From Acinetobacter sp. Ac_5812 (GTDB taxonomy: Bacteria; Pseudomonadota; Gammaproteobacteria; Pseudomonadales; Moraxellaceae): a stretch of 64,000 nucleotides of DNA. The notes beneath the pieces are model-generated. The model saw nothing but the letters and a program-made list of their open reading frames with translations, did no database searches and was not told where the DNA came from. Location of the stretch: assembly GCF_013072695.1 (NCBI RefSeq), contig NZ_LXUK01000012.1, positions 186,546-250,545 on the forward strand, given 5' to 3'. The translations under genes were made by a program, and so were the position numbers. Shown here piece by piece: positions 58,571-64,000 of the stretch (position 1 is the stretch's first letter; every line of letters begins with the position of its first letter).

Positions 58571-58992
58571 TGGATCACCCCATTCTTTTTAATGTAGGCA
58601 ACTAGAGCTGCATTGATAGCCTTGTGATCTTCCCAATTTGTGAAGTCGTTAAAATCCTTTCCATATACAGTTGTGATTTGGCCGATCTCTAAATTGGTGA
58701 TTTCAATTTTAGGATCTGTTTCAAAATCAAATTTAACCGGGATGTTGAAGCCTTCGAGTTTTACCAGTGCTTCACCACTATTTTTATGAATGGCACCAGC
58801 TGAAACAAAGAACTCATTTTGAAATGAATATCTTTCTTCTTTAGTAGGAGGAAGGTTTTGTAATGGGGCATTGATGTTGTGCCAGATTGCAGCAAAGATA
58901 GCTGCAATTAATAGTGACATTAATACCCAAACGCCTATTGCGCCTGCACCAAAGCGAACAGCGGGATTGCTGAGAATTGTAGTTTGTTCCAT
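58567..58992 (-). CDS. Small membrane protein, first gene of the leftward phage operon
   Basis: 141 residues. One membrane segment (GAIGVWVLMSLLIAAIFAAI, about residues 17-36) and a soluble domain with YSFQNEFFVSAGAIHKNSGE and EITNLEIGQITTVYGKDFND. It is the first gene after the distal operator pair, so it is probably expressed early on induction. Unknown; exclusion or host-takeover roles are possible by position only. Confidence 0.65.
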   Translation of the reverse strand: MEQTTILSNPAVRFGAGAIGVWVLMSLLIAAIFAAIWHNINAPLQNLPPTKEERYSFQNEFFVSAGAIHKNSGEALVKLEGFNIPVKFDFETDPKIEITNLEIGQITTVYGKDFNDFTNWEDHKAINAALVAYIKKNGVIQ

Positions 58993-59030
58993 AATGGGAC
59001 CTCATAAGATGCTTTGCATCTGTTGTTGTG

Positions 59031-59075
59031 AAAAGCCCCTGTTCGCCGTCGGAAGTGAGAAGGGGCTTTTTGTTG
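59031..59075. terminator. Terminator or attenuator in the leader of the leftward phage operon
   Basis: AAAAGCCCCT and AGGGGCTTTT form a 10-bp stem across a 20-base loop, with T runs on both sides. It lies between the distal operators and the first leftward gene, where a lambdoid phage would carry an antitermination-controlled terminator. Confidence 0.6.
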
Positions 59076-59088
59076 TTTATGGTTAATT

Positions 59089-59137
59089 ATTCACTAGTGA
59101 ATTAAATAATGCAATAGTTAATTATTCAAATATGAAT
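59089..59137. promoter_or_regulatory. Distal (OL-like) repressor operators and leftward promoter
   Basis: Two 14-bp dyads, ATTCACTAGTGAAT (59089-59102) and ATTCAAATATGAAT (59124-59137), share the ATTCA-N4-TGAAT plan of the three sites between the repressor and Cro genes. On the minus strand TTGAAT and TTTAAT are 17 bases apart and overlap them, a plausible PL promoter for the leftward operon. Confidence 0.7.
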
Positions 59138-59160
59138 TATTTTTTTAATAGACAAAAGAA

Positions 59161-59181
59161 AACCCACCGCAGGGGTGGGTT
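59161..59181 (-). terminator. Terminator of the repressor operon
   Basis: AACCCACC and GGTGGGTT pair around five bases; on the minus strand TTCTTTTG follows. It lies 18 bases beyond the stop of the 343-residue gene and separates the repressor transcript from the leftward promoter. Confidence 0.75.
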
Positions 59182-59198
59182 GTAAGTTAGATTATACT

Positions 59199-60230
59199 TT
59201 AAGCTTCAAGTTTTGCAGCACCAACTATCTCTGCATTTTTGAAATTACCATTTAAGGTTAGTGCTCTAATTTTTAAGTAAATATTAGAATAACCCCATTC
59301 AGCATTTTTAATTAAATTAAGATTTTTCTGATCTAAAGAGTCATTCTCTAATACGGCTGTTAACTCTTGACCAGTTTCAATATTTTTAATCTTGATTTTA
59401 CGATTCGCAGCATTAGATGAATCTACATGGATAATTTGATAAAACCCATCTATACGAATAGCTTCCCATTTTGATCTATTTGAAGATGTAATCTCTTTTG
59501 CAGCTGCGCCTGAAAATGAGACAGCATGCTGGAACTCAATGTTATCTGCATTTCTAACACTTTTAACCATACTCTCAGTTACTTTTCTTGCATCATTTTG
59601 CATTGTCTTAACTTTAGGCTCTTCAAGCACAGCTTTTTCTAAAATTTCTAAAGCTTTATTGCTTGGTTCTTGGAGGGTCTTGATTGTTTCTAGCCGCTCT
59701 TTGCTTTCTTGCTCCTTGGCTTTTTGTTCCAACTCAAGTTTTCTAATTTCTGTTTGGCTAGAAATATAAGTTTGATAGAAACTATGCCCCGCATATAAAA
59801 TAATAGCGGAGAGGACAGCAACTAAAATATGTTTACCTTCCATTCTACCAAACGTCTTATCAATTAAATTATTTAGTAACTTATCCCAATCAACTTCAAA
59901 ACCTGAGGTTCCATCAATCACTTTGACCTCAAGTTCCAAATCCTCACGATCAAACTGAGTTAGTTTGTTGGGTACTTCGTCATTATATCTAATAAGTGAG
60001 TAAGATTTATAGATAGCAGATTGCATTTCTAAAAAACCTTTCATTACAGACGTAGTAATTGTTTGATGGAATTGCTCACCAGAAACATGCATGTTGAATA
60101 AAGTGAATTTTTCAACTTTTAAATTTATATGAGCTGTATCTATTTGATTATTTAATATTTTTTCCAGTAAATTAACAGCCTCTAATTCATTGGAAATAAT
60201 AATCTCATTCTGTATTGCCGTGCTACTCAT
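59199..60230 (-). CDS. Membrane protein in the rex-like position of the phage immunity region
   Basis: 343 residues. N-terminal domain of about 140 residues (NEIIISNELEAVNLLEKILN, KVEKFTLFNMHVSGEQFHQT), one membrane helix at about 151-170 (HILVAVLSAIILYAGHSFYQ), a coiled coil rich in Glu/Lys (about 175-215) and a C-terminal beta-rich domain (RSKWEAIRIDGFYQIIHVDS). No known domain recognised. It follows the 100-residue gene on the strand of the repressor, so it should be made in the lysogen. Position matches lambda rexB, a membrane exclusion protein; this is analogy, not homology. Confidence 0.7.
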   Translation of the reverse strand: MSSTAIQNEIIISNELEAVNLLEKILNNQIDTAHINLKVEKFTLFNMHVSGEQFHQTITTSVMKGFLEMQSAIYKSYSLIRYNDEVPNKLTQFDREDLELEVKVIDGTSGFEVDWDKLLNNLIDKTFGRMEGKHILVAVLSAIILYAGHSFYQTYISSQTEIRKLELEQKAKEQESKERLETIKTLQEPSNKALEILEKAVLEEPKVKTMQNDARKVTESMVKSVRNADNIEFQHAVSFSGAAAKEITSSNRSKWEAIRIDGFYQIIHVDSSNAANRKIKIKNIETGQELTAVLENDSLDQKNLNLIKNAEWGYSNIYLKIRALTLNGNFKNAEIVGAAKLEA

Positions 60231-60309
60231 TTCACCCCCTCCCGAACCGTTGTAATTTCTGTGTCGGGTTCACAGTTTATTACTCATCACGCCAAAATTG
60301 ATGGTCTGT

Positions 60310-60612
60310 TTATACCTTTGTATACATTTCTAAAAATTCATCTATCCAGCCTTGCGCCTGCTCTAGATTGCTTATATCTGCAAGTTTTAGATTTATACCT
60401 TCAGCTTCATTAAATCCTTCAATGATAGCCTCAAAAATATTGGCTTCATTGATGACTTCTCGTGATATTTCCGCAGCATCATAGCTTTGCTTGGCTTTTT
60501 TAAGTGATGTTATCTGTTTATCAATACCTTCACCTATTTTTCCTAATGCTGCTTTAAATTCTTGTTTATTAATAGATAAAGCGGTTTTGGTTTTATTTAG
60601 TGTTGCGATCAT
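60310..60612 (-). CDS. Small helical protein downstream of the phage repressor
   Basis: 100 residues, all helical with a likely coiled coil (KQITSLKKAKQSYDAAEISR). It is Glu/Ala/Lys-rich and has no Cys, signal peptide or DNA-binding motif. It starts 16 bases after the repressor stop codon, so the two are one transcript. With the following membrane protein it forms a two-gene cassette expressed with the repressor. Function unknown. Confidence 0.65.
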   Translation of the reverse strand: MIATLNKTKTALSINKQEFKAALGKIGEGIDKQITSLKKAKQSYDAAEISREVINEANIFEAIIEGFNEAEGINLKLADISNLEQAQGWIDEFLEMYTKV

Positions 60613-60628
60613 GATTTTTGCTCTTTAA

Positions 60629-61390
60629 TTAGTAGCTATTTGGGTGCTCTGGCTTGTGTTGACTAGGTGGAACAATGTCTGTAATCGCTGTGATGCTATC
60701 AACATCATCCATATCAAATGTGAGTCTCTCACCGCCATTAACAGCGATAAGGCTTAACACATCATTATGAATGCCGATAAACTCTTTAATTGTACAGCGA
60801 CCATCTTTTAAGCAGACCTGAACGAATTCGGTGGGTACCAACTCAGCGTCAGGATCACACACGACATACCAGCCATTTCTGATAGCTGGAAACATTGAAT
60901 CACCAGTACCTTTAATACCGTATGCATTCTCACCCGCCGCATGAGTGGGTATATATCCATCTCCTGCATTACCGTCATAACCCATGTCGGTAAAGTACCC
61001 ATCCATCCCCATTTTGCTATAAGCCTTCACAGGAACCCAGCGCTTAGATACAACGAACGGTTTTTCAATAATCTTGGAAAACAGAACCGCATCATCGCCA
61101 TCTAAAATATTGTGCTGTTTTTTAAATGCTTCGATATCTAATTTATTGAATGCTGGCTTCGCTTCTTTAGGGCTGGATTCTAATAATCTCAAATCTTTTG
61201 TTAGTAAATCGCCAACATCTACGCCAGACCATTCTGATATAGCGCGAAGTGTACTTTGACGAGGGTTTTCTGTAAGACCATTCTGAATCCTAAAAATTGT
61301 GGATTGAGGAATACCGTGTTTTTCGCTCAACTCATTTGGATTTGTATTGTGCTTTTCCAGCAGATAGTCAATGTTTGATTTTAAAAACAT
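60629..61390 (-). CDS. Phage CI-type repressor (HTH + S24 LexA-like peptidase)
   Basis: 253 residues from the ATG at 61390; the frame extends eight codons more. HTH at about residues 18-45 (NELSEKHGIPQSTIFRIQNG). S24 self-cleavage domain with Ser165 in GTGDSMFP and Lys202 in CTIKEFIG, 37 residues apart as in LexA and lambda CI. It maintains lysogeny and should be inactivated by RecA-stimulated autocleavage after DNA damage. It is divergent from the Cro-like gene, with three matching operator dyads between them. I could not fix the cleavage bond. Confidence 0.92.
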   Translation of the reverse strand: MFLKSNIDYLLEKHNTNPNELSEKHGIPQSTIFRIQNGLTENPRQSTLRAISEWSGVDVGDLLTKDLRLLESSPKEAKPAFNKLDIEAFKKQHNILDGDDAVLFSKIIEKPFVVSKRWVPVKAYSKMGMDGYFTDMGYDGNAGDGYIPTHAAGENAYGIKGTGDSMFPAIRNGWYVVCDPDAELVPTEFVQVCLKDGRCTIKEFIGIHNDVLSLIAVNGGERLTFDMDDVDSITAITDIVPPSQHKPEHPNSY

Positions 61391-61421
61391 ACGGATAACC
61401 TCTAATCGACACACATATATT

Positions 61422-61492
61422 ATTCACAATTGAATATAAATAGATAAATAATTCACTAATGAATTGACATGTATTCATAAGTGAATAATAAT
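61422..61492. promoter_or_regulatory. Proximal (OR-like) operators with divergent promoters
   Basis: Three 14-bp dyads: ATTCACAATTGAAT (61422-61435), ATTCACTAATGAAT (61451-61464) and ATTCATAAGTGAAT (61473-61486). TTGACA at 61464-61469 with TAATAA 16 bases later makes a good rightward promoter; the third dyad fills its spacer and the second touches its -35 box. Repressor and Cro-like protein are the expected ligands. Confidence 0.78.
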
Positions 61493-61515
61493 TAAAATAA
61501 ATGGAGGATCAACAA

Positions 61516-61707
61516 ATGGCAGAAATCCCAACTATTCGAGAAATGTTGCAAGCGTTAACACAAAAGCTCACTCAAGTTGAAATTTCAGAACTAACTAGCA
61601 TTCCGCAAAGTTCTATTTCAAAAATTTTAAGTAAAGAACTCAATGAAGTGACATATAGCCGAGGCTTAAAGCTACAAAAACTATACGAACAAAGAGAAAC
61701 CCTATGA
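61516..61707 (+). CDS. Cro-like HTH protein
   Basis: 63 residues from the ATG at 61516, chosen because GGAGG lies eight bases upstream; an ATG at 61501 overlaps that site. The HTH is LTQVEISELTSIPQSSISKI, with a recognition helix similar to that of the repressor (PQSTIF against PQSSIS), as expected if both read the same operators. It is the first gene of the rightward early operon and overlaps the next start by ATGA. Confidence 0.82.
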   Translation: MAEIPTIREMLQALTQKLTQVEISELTSIPQSSISKILSKELNEVTYSRGLKLQKLYEQRETL

Positions 61708-61979
61708 GCCTTGAAAAAGAAGATCTTCGGACGAAGCACGATCCTGAAATTATGGACAAACTTCGTGATATTTCCGCCTATTACGGTATGGATATGAGTA
61801 GACAAGCTGCAATCCTCTTTGAAAAAGCCATCGTTGGTGAGTGGCACATCGTGAGTTTAGGGCTTGAGCGTATCAGAAGAAATGAGCGAATGCGGGCATT
61901 GGTGGTCGATGACGGGAGTAACGGGGATCAGTCGGTCAAATATCCGCTCCAAGTTGTTCAAGGCAATAAAAAAGCCTGA
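61704..61979 (+). CDS. Small phage protein, possible ribbon-helix-helix regulator
   Basis: 91 residues, coupled to cro by an ATGA overlap. The stretch DPEIMDKLRDISAYYGMDMS followed by RQAAILFEKAIVGEW resembles the helices of Arc/CopG-type proteins. A short basic LGLERIRRNERMR segment follows. It holds the position of cII in lambda, but no CII similarity is evident. Its 3' end overlaps a terminator stem. Confidence 0.6.
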   Translation: MSLEKEDLRTKHDPEIMDKLRDISAYYGMDMSRQAAILFEKAIVGEWHIVSLGLERIRRNERMRALVVDDGSNGDQSVKYPLQVVQGNKKA

Positions 61980-62000
61980 TTGTACGGATCAGGCTTTTAA
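61971..62000 (+). terminator. Early rightward terminator
   Basis: AAAGCCTGAT and ATCAGGCTTT pair around a 7-base loop, then TTAAG. It lies between the cro pair and the next phage genes, the place of tR1 in lambda, so passage probably needs read-through or antitermination. Confidence 0.65.
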
Positions 62001-62027
62001 GTTCGTCTATCTGGAGAGATTTAGAAC

Positions 62028-62516
62028 ATGGCAAATTTAACAAATCAAGACACTAATAACAATGACGATTTCGCCGTTGGGGATTTCGTTGTATTTAATA
62101 AATTCGATGATGACGCTCTTTATTTCGTATATGGCTATACAGCATTTGGAATGCTTAATGATGAGATTTGTATTAAAAAATGTACAAGTAACACCACAGC
62201 TTTTAGGCGTGTGCATGAGTCTCACCTTAGACATGCCACTACAGCAGAGGAAATTGCTAAACGCCGTTTACCTGCACCAGTAGTTTTTTCCATTTCTAAA
62301 CAGGTTGAATGGTGTCAACCATATTCACCTGAGGAATTAGCCATTTTAGATATGGGCCATGTCAATGATATTGGCAACCATATCAGCCCATTATGTAAGG
62401 TCCAGAATTTTGGTCCTGCAAATCCCTCATTTCGTGACGTTCTAAACAAGTCTTATATGACCGATGTCATTAATCATCTTGTGAGTGCACATAAGGCACA
62501 GCAGGAGGTTACATGA
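62028..62516 (+). CDS. Hypothetical phage protein
   Basis: 162 residues. An N-terminal beta-rich part (DDFAVGDFVVFNKFDDDALY, SHLRHATTAEEIAKRRLPAP) of a type often seen in phage proteins that bind surfaces or DNA, then a less regular C-terminus. The last four bases overlap the next start (ATGA). GGAGA precedes the ATG. Function unknown. Confidence 0.65.
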   Translation: MANLTNQDTNNNDDFAVGDFVVFNKFDDDALYFVYGYTAFGMLNDEICIKKCTSNTTAFRRVHESHLRHATTAEEIAKRRLPAPVVFSISKQVEWCQPYSPEELAILDMGHVNDIGNHISPLCKVQNFGPANPSFRDVLNKSYMTDVINHLVSAHKAQQEVT

Positions 62517-62686
62517 CGACTTTCCCTATTGGAACAACTCATATTGAAAGTGACGGCACATTTTGGAAGTGTGAAAAAAACTTTTGGGCACATTGGAATA
62601 TGCATTTTAAGAAATGGTGTCCATATGTTGGCTTGGTAGATAGAAACTTTTTAAATGCGCGTATGCCGTTGGTTGGTGAAGCATGA
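62513..62686 (+). CDS. Small phage protein between hypothetical gene and methyltransferase
   Basis: 57 residues starting MTTFPIGTTHIESDGTFWKC, rich in Trp and aromatic residues (NFWAHWNMHFKKWCPYVG). AGGAGG lies upstream of its ATG, and it overlaps both neighbours by four bases (ATGA), which strongly supports translation. No family known. Confidence 0.65.
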   Translation: MTTFPIGTTHIESDGTFWKCEKNFWAHWNMHFKKWCPYVGLVDRNFLNARMPLVGEA

Positions 62687-64000
62687 GATATGGTTCTGTA
62701 TGTTCTGGTATTGAAGCAGCAACAGTGGCTTGGCATAGCCTTGGCTTTGAACCTGCATGGTTTGCTGAAATTGAAGAAGCACCAAGCTTGATTTTAGGTC
62801 ACCACTATCCAGATATTCCAAATTTAGGGGACATGACTCTTATTCGAGATAAAGTTCGCCGTGGAGAAGTGGAAGCGCCAGATGTATTGGTGGGTGGAAC
62901 TCCTTGCCAAGCTTATTCTGTAGCAGGGAAAAGATTATCACTGGATGATGAGAGAGGACAATTAACACTTGAATATGTGAGGTTATTAGATGCAATTGAT
63001 GATACCCGATCTCTACAAGGCAAAGAGCCATGTATTGCAGTCTGGGAAAACGTACCCGGTGTGCTCAGCCCCAAAGACAATGCTTTCGGCTGCTTTTTGG
63101 GAGACCTCGCAGGTTCGGGGTGTGAATTGCAGTCGTCAGGGAGAAAATGGCCAAACGCTGGTTGTGTGCTTGGACCATCTCGACAAGTCTATTGGAGAGT
63201 CCTTGATGCTCAATTTTTCGGACTCGCCCAACGACGCAAGCGTGTGTTTGTTGTCGCAAGTGCTCGAGCAGAAAGTATCGGAGAAATACTTTTTGAGCGA
63301 AAAAGCTTGCTTGGGGATTCTACGCAGGGCAGCAGCAAGAGGCAAAGTGTTGCCGCCGATCGTGCAGCACACACTACAAGAGCAAGCGAGACTGTTAGCG
63401 GAAAAACCTACCTTTCACCCTTACTAGCATCACACGGTGAAAAGAAATGGTTGGGTAACCAGGAAGCTTTTTGCGGTGATTATTACATCAAACATGCGAT
63501 CGGTGTTGTTCCTCGATCACTTGGGATTCCTTGTACTAATGAGCAAGCTCCAACTTTAACCGCTACAGATTATAAGCAGCCTCAAATGGTAGTTGAATGT
63601 ATTGGTGTGGGGGCAATGACCGCAAACGCTGCAATTTCAAAAGGTCTATACCCCACATTATTGGCTAGACAAGACCGAGGTTATTTAATCACTTCATACG
63701 GTATTCAAGGGACTCTTATAAATCGTACTGAGAAATCAGGTCCAGAGGGATTGGGGTGCAAAGCAGAGTTAAGTTACACACTAACATCAACTACAAAAAA
63801 TGCAGTTGTTTATTGCGGTACAAAAAATGATGCCTTGCGTGACCTTGGCGATGATATTGCACCAACACTGCGCTGTGGTGGAAAACAAGGTGGACCAATA
63901 CAGCAAGCAGTTTTTCAATATGTTCCGCCGTATGTTTTCTCATTAGCCCGTTATCTTACAGAAGTTGAATGCGAGCGTTTACAAGGCTTTCCCGACAATT
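62683..64000 (+). CDS. DNA (cytosine-5) methyltransferase, partial at window edge
   Basis: 439 codons visible, open to the end of the window. It starts with motif I (MRYGSVCSGIEAATVAWHSL). The PCQ loop has catalytic Cys75 in GGTPCQAYSVAG, then Glu122 of the ENV motif (WENVPG) and motif VIII QRRKRVF. A long variable region of about 230 residues, the target-recognition part, runs up to LTEVECERLQGFPDN (motif IX). All catalytic motifs seen are intact. No restriction enzyme gene is beside it, so it is probably a phage-borne protective or epigenetic methylase. C-terminal motif X lies outside. Confidence 0.93.
   Translation, partial: MRYGSVCSGIEAATVAWHSLGFEPAWFAEIEEAPSLILGHHYPDIPNLGDMTLIRDKVRRGEVEAPDVLVGGTPCQAYSVAGKRLSLDDERGQLTLEYVRLLDAIDDTRSLQGKEPCIAVWENVPGVLSPKDNAFGCFLGDLAGSGCELQSSGRKWPNAGCVLGPSRQVYWRVLDAQFFGLAQRRKRVFVVASARAESIGEILFERKSLLGDSTQGSSKRQSVAADRAAHTTRASETVSGKTYLSPLLASHGEKKWLGNQEAFCGDYYIKHAIGVVPRSLGIPCTNEQAPTLTATDYKQPQMVVECIGVGAMTANAAISKGLYPTLLARQDRGYLITSYGIQGTLINRTEKSGPEGLGCKAELSYTLTSTTKNAVVYCGTKNDALRDLGDDIAPTLRCGGKQGGPIQQAVFQYVPPYVFSLARYLTEVECERLQGFPDN

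Noticed and set aside
62990..63427. A 145-codon plus-strand frame inside the methyltransferase gene
   Set aside because: It is out of frame with the methyltransferase, whose conserved motifs run uninterrupted through the same bases.

Overview
The window looks like a chromosome segment of an Acinetobacter-type gammaproteobacterium (Moraxellaceae). It is AT-rich, the housekeeping proteins read as Acinetobacter-like (AstA, EpmB/EF-P, L31, PurB-HflD-MnmA-Nudix, FimX-like/PilZ pair, MoxR-DUF58-TgpA), and small secreted proteins of a kind I associate with Moraxellaceae are present. The assignment rests on reading protein sequences, not on a search.

Layout. 1-5300: a TetR regulator with a perfect palindromic operator, a secreted-type DUF protein, a DUF815 ATPase, and an overlapping patatin phospholipase/protein kinase pair. 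5383-5982: a tandemly duplicated tRNA-Leu(UAG)-tRNA-Trp(CCA) block. 6027-9819: a FadL-type porin and a periplasmic protein divergent from a LysR regulator. 10093-13168: a lone astA and a CycA-like permease. 13408-20550: an orphan type VI secretion island with a frameshifted vgrG, a candidate papain-like effector broken at two poly-A tracts, a putative immunity lipoprotein, tandem near-identical lipoproteins, and remnants of further copies. This island is the most AT-rich and most decayed part of the window.

20611-53246 is core chromosome. It holds the nudix-mnmA-hflD-purB operon, fmdA-fmdB, a gamma carbonic anhydrase, a DacC-type carboxypeptidase, surE-nlpD-like, a Lon-family protease, ampG-gloA (AmpG carries a large soluble insert), a 281-bp MITE-like repeat with 19-bp terminal inverted repeats, an SBF-type transporter, rpmE, a FimX-like/PilZ cyclic-di-GMP pair, epmB divergent from efp, cstA-ybdD, and a moxR-DUF58-transglutaminase operon.

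53282-64000: tRNA-Val(GAC) followed by a lambdoid prophage that runs off the right end. The leftward early operon ends in integrase and excisionase. The immunity region has a CI/LexA-type repressor, a Cro-like protein, three 14-bp operators between them and two more 2.3 kb away (OL-like). Between the two operator clusters, downstream of cI and on its strand, sit two unknown genes placed like lambda rexAB. They are the best candidates here for an undescribed lysogenic-conversion or exclusion system. The rightward operon ends in a cytosine-5 DNA methyltransferase cut by the window edge.
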